Source of the DNA: Sphaerisporangium album
GTDB taxonomy: Bacteria; Actinomycetota; Actinomycetes; Streptosporangiales; Streptosporangiaceae
Reading direction: 5' to 3'
NCBI RefSeq assembly: GCF_003323745.1
Contig: NZ_QOIL01000006.1
Location: 1 to 64,000, forward strand
Length of the DNA: 64,000 bases
Shown: positions 7,783-14,699 of the stretch, piece after piece
Layout: each line of letters starts with the position of its first letter
How positions within the stretch are numbered: position 1 is the first letter of the stretch
Notes under the pieces: model-generated
The model's database searches: none
What the model was told of the DNA's origin: nothing
What the model saw: only the letters and a program-made list of their open reading frames with translations
Made by a program: the position numbers and the translations under genes

Positions 7783-9027
7783 ATGGACGGGGCGGATCAC
7801 GAGTGGTTCAGTCGCCTCATGGCGATTCATGGCATCTGTGACGCCCGGTACGCCGAGGTCCAGGATGAGTTCGAACGCAACTTCGAGGAACGCGGCGAGG
7901 TCGGCGCCTCCGTCTGCGTCACCGTCGACGGCGAGACCGTCGTCGACCTGTGGGGCGGGACGGCGGACCCCGTGACCGGCGCGGAATGGCGGCAGGACAC
8001 GATCGGCCACGTGTGGTCCTGCACGAAGGGCGCCACGGCGCTGTGCGCCCACATCCTCGCGTCCCGGGGCGATCTCGACCTCAACGTGCCCGTGGTGAAG
8101 TACTGGCCGGAGTTCGCGGCCAAAGGCAAGGACGCGATCTTGGTCAGGCACCTGCTGACCCACACGGCCGGCCTGCCCGCGCTGCGCGAGCCGCTCCCCG
8201 ACGGCGCGTTCTACGACTTCGCCGCCATGGCCGGGCGCCTGGCGGACGAGGAGCCCTTCTGGGAGCCCGGCACCCGCCAGGGCTACCACGCGCTGACCTT
8301 CGGCTTCCTGGTCGGCGAGGTGATCCGCCGCGTCGGCGGGCGCACCCTCGGCACCTTCTTCCGCGACGAGGTCGCCGGCCCGCTCGGGCTGGACTTCTGG
8401 ATCGGCCTGCCGCAGGAGTACGAGGAGCGCGTCGCCCCGACGATCCCGGCGCCCCCGCCCGCGCCCGGCGCCCCCATGCCGACCCTCTACCGGAACGCGT
8501 TCGGCGACCCGTCCTCGATCGCCGCGCTGGTGATCGGCAACACGGGCGGCTACCTGACCCCGGGAGAGTCCGACAGCCGGGCCGCGCACGCCGCCGAGAT
8601 GGGAGCCGTCGGCGCGATCACCAACGGCCGGGGCCTGGCGGGCATGTACCGGCCGCTGGCGCTCGGCGGGGGGCTGGTCTCCCCCGACCAGACGGCGGTG
8701 ATGGCGTCGGTCGCCGCGGCGACGCAGTCGGACGCGGTGCTGTCGGTCCCCACCCGCTGGGCGATGGGCTTCGTGAAGGGCACGGACAACGGCCATCTGC
8801 GCGGACCCGACGCCGAAGGCGTGCTTCTGTCGGAGGACGCGTTCGGGCACTCGGGCATGGGCGGCTCGCTGGGGTTCGCCGACCCGGTGCCGCGCCTGTC
8901 GTTCGGCTACTCCATGAACCTGCAGGGGCCCGGTCTCGGGGTCAACGAGCGCGGCCAGGCCCTGATGAACGCGGTGTACCGGACGCTCGGGTACCGGCAG
9001 GCGTACGGCGGCCTGTGGTACCTCTGA
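7783..9027 (+). CDS. Serine hydrolase, beta-lactamase/EstB family
   Basis: This 414-residue soluble enzyme has the class C beta-lactamase/esterase fold. The nucleophile motif SxxK is SCTKG, the second motif is Tyr-centred (GYHALTFG), and HTAG (LLTHTAGLP) is typical of the family; there is no signal peptide, so it is probably a cytoplasmic esterase or amidase rather than a resistance enzyme. The start at 7783 has GAGAGG ten bases upstream. Many homologues begin at the equivalent of MAIHGICDARY (ATG at 7819), which is the main alternative. Substrate unknown. Confidence 0.85.
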   Translation: MDGADHEWFSRLMAIHGICDARYAEVQDEFERNFEERGEVGASVCVTVDGETVVDLWGGTADPVTGAEWRQDTIGHVWSCTKGATALCAHILASRGDLDLNVPVVKYWPEFAAKGKDAILVRHLLTHTAGLPALREPLPDGAFYDFAAMAGRLADEEPFWEPGTRQGYHALTFGFLVGEVIRRVGGRTLGTFFRDEVAGPLGLDFWIGLPQEYEERVAPTIPAPPPAPGAPMPTLYRNAFGDPSSIAALVIGNTGGYLTPGESDSRAAHAAEMGAVGAITNGRGLAGMYRPLALGGGLVSPDQTAVMASVAAATQSDAVLSVPTRWAMGFVKGTDNGHLRGPDAEGVLLSEDAFGHSGMGGSLGFADPVPRLSFGYSMNLQGPGLGVNERGQALMNAVYRTLGYRQAYGGLWYL

Positions 9028-9076
9028 CGGCCGGGCCGAGGGGGGACGGGTGGACGACAGGAAAGCGATGACCACG

Positions 9077-9092
9077 TGTATAACGTGATACA
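9077..9092. promoter_or_regulatory. Imperfect palindrome upstream of the LysE/LeuE exporter gene
   Basis: TGTATAACGTGATACA has seven of eight base pairs symmetric. It is AT-rich, ends 27 bases before the start codon, and has the size of a GntR- or TetR-type operator, so it may control the exporter. Confidence 0.4.
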
Positions 9093-9119
9093 TCCCTCGC
9101 GACTATGGAGCACGGCGGC

Positions 9120-9770
9120 ATGTTCTTCGGCATCACCAATATCTGGACCTACGTGGTCGGCGCTTTCCTGATCGTCCTCATCCCCGGCCCCAATTCCCTC
9201 TACGTCCTCAGCACCGGCGCCCAGCGCGGCGTGCGGACGGGCTACCGCGCCGCCGCCGGGGTCTTCACCGGCGACACGGTGCTCATGGTCCTGTCGGCGG
9301 CCGGGGTCGCCTCGCTGCTCCAGTCGACGCCGCCGCTGTTCAACGTCGTCAAGTACGCGGGCGCGGGCTACCTCGCGTGGATCGGCATCGGCATGATCCG
9401 CTCGGCGGTGCGGTCGTGGCGAGGCCGGACGGGGAGGGACGAGGCGCCCGCGCCGGTGCCCGACCTCGCCGACCCGTTCAGGAAGGCGCTCACGATCAGC
9501 CTGCTGAACCCGAAGGCGATCTTGTTCTTCATCTCGTTCTTCGTCCAGTTCGTGGACCCGCACTACGGCGCGCCGGCGCTGTCGTTCCTGATCCTCGGCG
9601 CGATCTGTCAGTTCTTCAGCGTGATGTACCTGTCAACGCTGATCTTCGCGGGGGCCTACCTGGCCGGCCAGTTCCGGCGGCGGCGGAGGTTGTCGGCCGG
9701 GCTGACGACCGGAGTGGGCGCGCTGTTCCTGGGCTTCGGCGCCAAGCTGGCCACGACGAGCCTGGGCTGA
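9120..9770 (+). CDS. LysE family amino-acid exporter, LeuE-like
   Basis: This 216-residue inner membrane protein has about six helices and exports amino acids. Recognised from the LysE/RhtB motif IPGPNSLYVLSTGAQRG at the end of helix 1, GAGYLAWIGIGM in helix 3 and LLNPKAILFFISFF in the central region. The chosen ATG has GGAG nine bases upstream; an ATG 15 bases earlier contains that GGAG and is less likely. It is monocistronic and ends before a strong bidirectional terminator. The exact substrate (leucine is the LeuE substrate) is not proven. Confidence 0.88.
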   Translation: MFFGITNIWTYVVGAFLIVLIPGPNSLYVLSTGAQRGVRTGYRAAAGVFTGDTVLMVLSAAGVASLLQSTPPLFNVVKYAGAGYLAWIGIGMIRSAVRSWRGRTGRDEAPAPVPDLADPFRKALTISLLNPKAILFFISFFVQFVDPHYGAPALSFLILGAICQFFSVMYLSTLIFAGAYLAGQFRRRRRLSAGLTTGVGALFLGFGAKLATTSLG

Positions 9771-9820
9771 GCGACGGGCCCGGGGTAATGGACGGGGCTC
9801 GGTCGAGAAGCGCCGGACGA

Positions 9821-9848
9821 GCCGGCCACCGCCTCAGCGGTGGCCGGC
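9821..9848. terminator. Bidirectional hairpin terminator
   Basis: Arms GCCGGCCACCGC and GCGGTGGCCGGC pair perfectly (12 bp) around the loop CTCA. It lies between the convergent exporter and DUF5519 genes; the loop contains the stop codon of the latter, so the arms overlap its last codons. No T-run is obvious. Confidence 0.6.
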
Positions 9849-10190
9849 CTCGTGCTCCTGGTTGGCCTTCAAGGCCACGCTGACCAGCGAGAGGAACATC
9901 TGGGCGTCCGTGCGGTCCTCGATCTCGACCCGGATCCACCCGGCGTTGTGCCCGCGGGTGACTCGGTGGGATTCGGCGAGGACCCGCGCCCATCGGTCGA
10001 TGACGGGGGTGGTGAGACGGAGCTCCGCCGTGTGATCGCCCGACATGCGGATGATCTCGCGGCCTTCGGCGAGGAATCTGATTGATCTACGGGTACGACT
10101 GACGACCAGGTCGGGCCATCGAGTCAACTCGACGGCGACATCGGCCACGCACCCAGCCGACCGAACATGCGTGCGTGAGAGCACTGCCAT
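9834..10190 (-). CDS. DUF5519 (luciferase-like domain) family protein
   Basis: This small cytoplasmic protein of 118 residues resembles the DUF5519 'luciferase family protein' group, which despite its name has no proven luciferase activity. Features seen are an N-terminal ELTRWPDLVVSR segment, then FLAEGREIIRM, a DHTAELRLTTPVIDRW block and the C-terminal HNAGWIRVEIEDRTDAQMFL with LVSVALKANQEH. The start is uncertain: ATG at 10190 has GAGG only two bases away, while GTG at 10184 has the same GAGG eight bases away and may be the real start. Confidence 0.65.
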   Translation of the reverse strand: MAVLSRTHVRSAGCVADVAVELTRWPDLVVSRTRRSIRFLAEGREIIRMSGDHTAELRLTTPVIDRWARVLAESHRVTRGHNAGWIRVEIEDRTDAQMFLSLVSVALKANQEHEAGHR

Positions 10191-10330
10191 AGCCTCATGC
10201 TCGCGGGCCGAACCTCGTCCGGAAACCCCCCGTTCCCGAACTGTTATCCAAAGTTCAATCACCCGGAGGAACTCCGTCATAACCAGAGCGTGACCAGCGA
10301 TCGCTTGAAAGGATCTTTTTCGACGAATGC

Positions 10331-10355
10331 CGGGTATCGCCAATATTGGGTATCG
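10331..10355. repeat. Direct repeat GGGTATCG flanking a CCAATATTGG palindrome
   Basis: GGGTATCG occurs at 10332-10339 and 10348-10355, separated by the perfect palindrome CCAATATTGG (10340-10349, sharing two bases with the second copy). The 16-base periodicity and AT-rich centre, in the space between two divergent genes, suggest a regulator site. No family can be named. Confidence 0.35.
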
Positions 10356-10464
10356 TCGGCCCCAATGACGGCAATTCAGCATTGGCGGCCAGTTTTGACA
10401 TTCCCCACTCAGGGTAGGCGCCGAAGCCTTAGCGTCGGTCTCAGCCGCCGTCCGTGGGAGAACC

Positions 10465-11118
10465 ATGAGCCACCCGACCTTCACCCTCCCGAGGATCACC
10501 GCCCTGCTCAGGCAGGCCGTGCCGAAGCTGCTGGAGGGGGTGGTGGCCCCGCTGGCCGTCTTCTACACGGCTCTCGCGCTGCTCGGTCTGGACGGGGCGC
10601 TGATCGCCGCCGTGTCCTGGGTGTACGCCGGGGTGCTCTGGCGGGTGGTCCGCAGGCGCCCGATCCCCGGCACGATGCTGCTCGCGGCCATCGCCATCAC
10701 CGCCAGGGCGGCGGTGGGCTGGTGGACGGGCAGCGCGGTGGTGTACTTCCTGCAACCTGAGCTCGGCACCATCTGCATCAGCATGGCCTTCCTCGCCTCC
10801 GTCCGGCTGAACAGGCCGCTCGTCCAGAAGCTGACGCTCGACTACATCCACCTGCCCTCGGCCGTGCTGCGGCACGAGCGGGTGCGGCGGTTCTTCGCGC
10901 GTATCACGCTGCTGTGGGCCTTCGTGCTGCTGGCCAATTCGACGGTCAGCATCTGGCTGCTGCTGCACCAGTCGATCGGCACCTATCTGCTGGTCCGCAC
11001 CGCGGTCGTCGCGGCCATCAGCGGCGTGGCCGTCGGCATCTCGATCTACGCGTTCCGCCGCGTCCTGCGCCGCCTCCACACCGACACGCCGCGTCCGAGA
11101 GCCCTCACCGCCGGCTAG
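10465..11118 (+). CDS. VC0807-like/DUF3159-type integral membrane protein
   Basis: This 217-residue protein has about six transmembrane helices and resembles the VC0807 family of small polytopic membrane proteins, whose function is unknown. The stretch AAVSWVYAGVLWRVVRRRPIPG and the loop LASVRLNRPLVQKL before the fourth helix are typical. It starts at ATG after a weak Shine-Dalgarno. A possible -35 TTGACA lies at 10397-10402, but no well-spaced -10 was found. The next gene (DedA) follows 110 bases downstream, perhaps separately transcribed. Confidence 0.7.
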   Translation: MSHPTFTLPRITALLRQAVPKLLEGVVAPLAVFYTALALLGLDGALIAAVSWVYAGVLWRVVRRRPIPGTMLLAAIAITARAAVGWWTGSAVVYFLQPELGTICISMAFLASVRLNRPLVQKLTLDYIHLPSAVLRHERVRRFFARITLLWAFVLLANSTVSIWLLLHQSIGTYLLVRTAVVAAISGVAVGISIYAFRRVLRRLHTDTPRPRALTAG

Positions 11119-11228
11119 CGGGCCGTCTTCCCCTACGGGAACCCGGGGGACGAACCCTGACTAAAGCCAGGGACTGACGAGACCTTCGGAGGAAGCGCGC
11201 CTTTAACGGGCGTTTCTAACGTGGACAT

Positions 11229-11894
11229 ATGTCCCAAGCCCTGCTCGACCTGCTGAACGACGTCATGACCTCCCCTTGGGTCTACCTGGCCCTGTTCGCG
11301 CTCGCCGCGGTCGACGGGTTCTTCCCAGCGGTGCCGAGCGAGACGGCCGTGATCACCGCGGGCGTGTTCGCGGCCACAGGGAAGCCCAACCTGGCGCTGG
11401 TGATCCTGGTGTCGGCGCTCGGGGCCTTCGCCGGCGACCACCTCTCGTACCTGATCGGCCGTTCCTCGGTCGGACGGCTCCGGCGCGGCAGGCGTGCGCG
11501 CGCGGCGTTCGACTGGGCGTCCAAGGCATTGGCCGAGCGCGGCGGGGTGGTGCTGGTCATCGCCCGCTACATCCCCGGCGGCCGCACGGCCGTGACGCTG
11601 ACGATGGGCGGGGTCAGGTACCCGCTGCGGTCGTTCTCCCCCTTCGACGCGCTCGCCGCGGGCTCGTGGGCGCTGTACTCGGCGCTGGTCGGCTTCCTCG
11701 GCGGCATGGCGTTCGAGAACGACCCGATCAAGGGCCTCCTCCTCGGCTTCGCGGTCGCGATGTCGATCGCGGTCACGACCGAGATCGTCCGGCACGTGCG
11801 CCGCCGCCGCCCGACGGCGCCGGTCCCCGCGGCGGCCCCGTCCTCGCGCGACGCCCTCGCCCGGGTGCCCGCACGGGACGATCAAGCAGATTAG
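11229..11894 (+). CDS. DedA family membrane protein
   Basis: This 221-residue protein is a DedA/SNARE-associated (VTT) family member, thought to act in lipid scrambling and membrane homeostasis. Motifs: FPAVPSETAVITAGVFAA in the first re-entrant region, GDHLSYLIGR, RYIPGGRTAVTLTMGG with the conserved Arg-Pro-Gly, and a late glycine-rich helix. The C-terminal 30 residues form a charged cytoplasmic tail. No clear ribosome-binding site precedes the ATG. A short hairpin (CCCTG/CAGGG) lies about 70 bases upstream. Confidence 0.88.
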   Translation: MSQALLDLLNDVMTSPWVYLALFALAAVDGFFPAVPSETAVITAGVFAATGKPNLALVILVSALGAFAGDHLSYLIGRSSVGRLRRGRRARAAFDWASKALAERGGVVLVIARYIPGGRTAVTLTMGGVRYPLRSFSPFDALAAGSWALYSALVGFLGGMAFENDPIKGLLLGFAVAMSIAVTTEIVRHVRRRRPTAPVPAAAPSSRDALARVPARDDQAD

Positions 11895-11943
11895 TCGTGA
11901 AATAGGCGAAGATTGGAGGTCTCATCGCGGAAAGGACATTTAC

Positions 11944-12663
11944 ATGGGATGCGCACTCGTCACCGGGGCGTCGCGCGGGCTCGGCGCCGTCATCGCCGAG
12001 CGGCTGGCGGCCGACGGCTGGAAGGTCGTCGTGAACTACGCCAACGACACCGACGGGGCGAACGCCGTGGCGCGGCGCATAGGCGAGGCCGCCTACGTGG
12101 CGCGGTTCGACGTGACCGACGAGGAGGCGGTGCGGCACGGCATCGCCGAGATCCGCGAGAACGCCGGGCCGATCGGCGTCGTGGTCAACAACGCCACCGG
12201 CCCGCAGCCCATGATGCCGATCGAGAAGCAGACCTGGGACGACCATCTCGACCAGCTCCGCTTCTTCGTCAAGGCCCCGCTGCTGCTCCTGCAGGCCGCC
12301 CTGCCCGACCTGCGGGCCGACGGCGAGGGGCGCGTGATCAACGTCGGCAGCGAGGTCGCCGACCTGGGCAACGCCGACTTCGGGCACTACGTCTCGGCCA
12401 AGGCCGCCATGCACGGGCTCACCCGGTCGTGGGCCCGGGAACTCGGGCCGCTGGGCATCACCGTCAACACCGTCGAGCCCGGCTGGATCCCGGTCGAACG
12501 TCACGAGGGCTCCGACCACACCGAGTACCTGCGGACGTTGCCCCTCGGCCGCATGGGCGTGCCCGCCGACGTGGCCGAGGCGGTCGCCTTCCTTGCCTCG
12601 CCGAAGGCGCGGTTCATCACCGGGCAGCGGCTCGCCGTCAACGGCGGCAACACCATGAGCTGA
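11944..12663 (+). CDS. SDR family oxidoreductase (FabG-like)
   Basis: This 239-residue NAD(P)-dependent enzyme of the classical short-chain dehydrogenase family probably reduces a ketone or beta-ketoacyl group. The cofactor motif is TGASRGLG (residues 7-14), NNA is at 82-84, and the catalytic Ser136, Tyr149 and Lys153 are all present (GSEV, HYVSAK). It ends with the FabG-like ITGQRLAVNGG. AAAGGA lies about seven bases before the ATG. It stands alone, convergent with the LLM oxidoreductase gene, so its pathway is not given by context. Confidence 0.88.
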   Translation: MGCALVTGASRGLGAVIAERLAADGWKVVVNYANDTDGANAVARRIGEAAYVARFDVTDEEAVRHGIAEIRENAGPIGVVVNNATGPQPMMPIEKQTWDDHLDQLRFFVKAPLLLLQAALPDLRADGEGRVINVGSEVADLGNADFGHYVSAKAAMHGLTRSWARELGPLGITVNTVEPGWIPVERHEGSDHTEYLRTLPLGRMGVPADVAEAVAFLASPKARFITGQRLAVNGGNTMS

Positions 12664-12674
12664 GGCCCGTCACC

Positions 12675-12699
12675 CCGGCGGGGCGTGGCGTCCCGCCGG
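12675..12699. terminator. Hairpin between convergent genes
   Basis: CCGGCGGG (12675-12682) pairs perfectly with CCCGCCGG (12692-12699) around a 9-base loop. It sits between the convergent SDR and LLM genes and probably ends transcription from both sides. Confidence 0.5.
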
Positions 12700-12728
12700 A
12701 ACGGGCGGCCGGAGCATCGGGGACGGGC

Positions 12729-13637
12729 TCAGCCGGCCAGGGTGGCGAGCAACGCGCGGGTGCGCGCGGCGTCGTCGCCGGTGGCGAAGATCGAGGCCGC
12801 GAAGTCGGTGACGCCCGCGGCGGCGAACGTCTCCAGCTGGGCGCGGACATCGTCCTCGTCGCCCGCCACGACGACGTCGCCGGGGCCCGCGACGCCCTCG
12901 CGGTCCAGCATCGCCCGGTAGGACGGGAGCTGCCCGTAGATGGCGAGCACCTCGCCGGCCCGCGCCCGGACGGCGGCGACGTCGCCGGTCACCGCGACCG
13001 GCAGCGCGCACACGACGCGCGGGGCCGGGCGTCCCGCCTCGCGCGCGGCCTCGGTGACGGCCGGGACGACGTGGCCGGCGACGGTCTTGGGGCCGGTCAT
13101 CCACAGCACGGTGCCGTCGGCGACCTCGCCGGCCAGGCGCAGCATGCGGGGCGCGAGCGCGGCGAGCAGCACGGGCACCTCGCCGGCCTTGGGGGTGCCG
13201 AGCTCGACGTGCGCCGTGAGGGTCTCGCCGTCGACGTCGGCCCGCTCGCCGCGCAGGAGGGGGCGCAGCACCGACAGGTACTCGCGCATGTGCCGGGCCG
13301 GCTTGGCGAAGTCGTACCCGTACATGTCCTCGATGACGACCTTGTGGCTCAGGCCGATGCCGAGGGCGAGGCGCCCGCCGAGCGCGGCGTCGGTCGTGAG
13401 GGCCTGCTGGGCGAGGACGGCGGGGTGGCGGGGGTAGGTGGGGACGACGGCCGTGCCGAGCTCGATACCGGGCACCCGGCTTCCCGCGGCGGCGAGGGCG
13501 GTCAGTGCGTCGAGTCCGAAGATGTTGGAGACCCATGCCGTCGCGAAGCCGTCCGCGGCCGCGCGGGCGATCCGATCCTCCAGCTCGGCGATCGCGTCCG
13601 GTCCCGAGGGCTCGTCGAGGAGAAGCCCGATGCGCAT
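12729..13637 (-). CDS. LLM-class F420-dependent oxidoreductase (TIGR03564-like)
   Basis: This 302-residue flavin/F420-type enzyme has the luciferase-like monooxygenase barrel. It begins MRIGLLLDEPSG, has the actinobacterial LSNIFGLDALTALA-type region (WVSNIFGLDALTALAAAG) and LALGIGLSHK, and closes with a mobile-loop region PSYRAMLDREG. The family uses coenzyme F420 to oxidise or reduce small organic substrates; the substrate here is unknown. The ATG has GGTGAG just upstream; an in-frame TTG 24 bases earlier is unlikely. Monocistronic. Confidence 0.82.
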   Translation of the reverse strand: MRIGLLLDEPSGPDAIAELEDRIARAAADGFATAWVSNIFGLDALTALAAAGSRVPGIELGTAVVPTYPRHPAVLAQQALTTDAALGGRLALGIGLSHKVVIEDMYGYDFAKPARHMREYLSVLRPLLRGERADVDGETLTAHVELGTPKAGEVPVLLAALAPRMLRLAGEVADGTVLWMTGPKTVAGHVVPAVTEAAREAGRPAPRVVCALPVAVTGDVAAVRARAGEVLAIYGQLPSYRAMLDREGVAGPGDVVVAGDEDDVRAQLETFAAAGVTDFAASIFATGDDAARTRALLATLAG

Positions 13638-13774
13638 CGTCTCACCGTCAATCCGAATCAAATTCTAGTTATGGTGCCGGCCATCGTACGCCGCCGCGCC
13701 GACCATAGGCGATCTTGCGCTGTTAGCGTCGGCGGTTTCCGTGAAGTACCGCCGACAGCCCCAGGAGGAGCATC

Positions 13775-14626
13775 ATGCGCGTCACGACCAGGATCGCCGT
13801 CGTCGCCGCCGCGCTGGCCGGGACCGCCGTGCCCATCGCCGTGCCGGTCGCAGCCGCGCACGCCGTGGGCGCGGAAAAGCCCGGGAACGCACCCGCGTTC
13901 GTGGCCTACCACGGCATCAGCGCGGCCCAGCAGTCCGAGCGCCTCGCCGCCCTGACCAAGCAGGGGTACCGTCCCATCTCGCTCAGCGTGTCCGAGCCTG
14001 GCAGTCCCCGGTACGCGGCCGTCTGGGCCAGGCGGCACGGCTCGGCGTGGGCGCTCTACCAGGGAATGTCCCCGAACGGCTACCAGAAGCGCTTCGACCA
14101 GTACTCCGCCAAGGGTTACCGGCCGGCCGTCGTGTCCGCCACGGGCAGCGGCGGCGGCGCCACGTTCGCGGCGGTCTTCGAGAAGGCGGACGGCGGCTTC
14201 CTGGCCCGGCACGGGCTCACCGGGAGCCGGCTCACCGCCATCCACGCCGCGCAGACCCAGGCGGGCCGCCGGCTCGTCACCGTCAACGCCTACGGCACCG
14301 CCGCCGAGCCCCGCTACGCCGCCGTGTGGGCGCAGGACCCCACCGGCGGCACGTCCGTCACCGTGGGGAAGACCCCCGCCGAGCACCAGGCCGAGTTCCT
14401 GTCGCGCAGGGACAAGGGCGAGCGGCCGGTCCTGGTCTCGGTCGGCCCCGGCGACACCTATACCGCCGCCTGGCGCAAGGACGACCTCGGCCCGTGGCAG
14501 GCGTACGCCGGCATGTCCGCCTCGGCGTACCAGAACCGGTTCGACCGCCTCAAGGCAGAGGGGTACCACCCCGTCCAGGTGGACGCCGAGGACGGTCGCT
14601 ACGCCGCCATCTGGGCCAAGGGCTGA
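13775..14626 (+). CDS. Secreted protein made of bacterial tandem repeat domains (BTRD1-like)
   Basis: This 283-residue protein has a signal peptide (arginine-rich start, hydrophobic run, AAAHAVGA cleavage region near residue 30). The mature part is about five repeats of 45-50 residues, each with a helical FxxxxxKGYRP-type segment followed by YAAVWA (PRYAAVWARR, TFAAVFEK, PRYAAVWAQD, TYTAAWRK, RYAAIWAK). These resemble the BTRD1 repeats found next to beta-lactamase-like domains in polyglycine hydrolases, but no catalytic domain is present here. AGGAGGAGC precedes the ATG. It may be an extracellular binding or inhibitor protein. Confidence 0.7.
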   Translation: MRVTTRIAVVAAALAGTAVPIAVPVAAAHAVGAEKPGNAPAFVAYHGISAAQQSERLAALTKQGYRPISLSVSEPGSPRYAAVWARRHGSAWALYQGMSPNGYQKRFDQYSAKGYRPAVVSATGSGGGATFAAVFEKADGGFLARHGLTGSRLTAIHAAQTQAGRRLVTVNAYGTAAEPRYAAVWAQDPTGGTSVTVGKTPAEHQAEFLSRRDKGERPVLVSVGPGDTYTAAWRKDDLGPWQAYAGMSASAYQNRFDRLKAEGYHPVQVDAEDGRYAAIWAKG

Positions 14627-14668
14627 GCGGCGGCGGTGTGGACGGGGGTGGGCCTACCCCGCCCCCCG

Positions 14669-14692
14669 GCCACCGCGTCCGGACGCGGTGGC
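14669..14692. promoter_or_regulatory. 24 bp perfect palindrome at the start of the TIR-like gene
   Basis: Twelve-base arms (GCCACCGCGTCC and its exact complement) meet without a loop, ending seven bases before the ATG of the next gene. It could be an operator, a terminator of the preceding gene, or a hairpin that masks the start codon. No T-run follows. Confidence 0.55.
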
Positions 14693-14699
14693 ACCGATA

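Noticed and set aside
7783-9027. Antibiotic-resistance beta-lactamase
   Set aside because: No signal peptide and a pattern of the EstB/serine hydrolase group; resistance is not supported.
9834-10190. True bacterial luciferase for the DUF5519 protein
   Set aside because: The family's name is misleading; size and motifs do not match LuxA/LuxB.
11913-13955. 680-codon plus-strand frame across the SDR and LLM genes
   Set aside because: It is rich in Arg and has no domain; it is the shadow of two well-supported genes.
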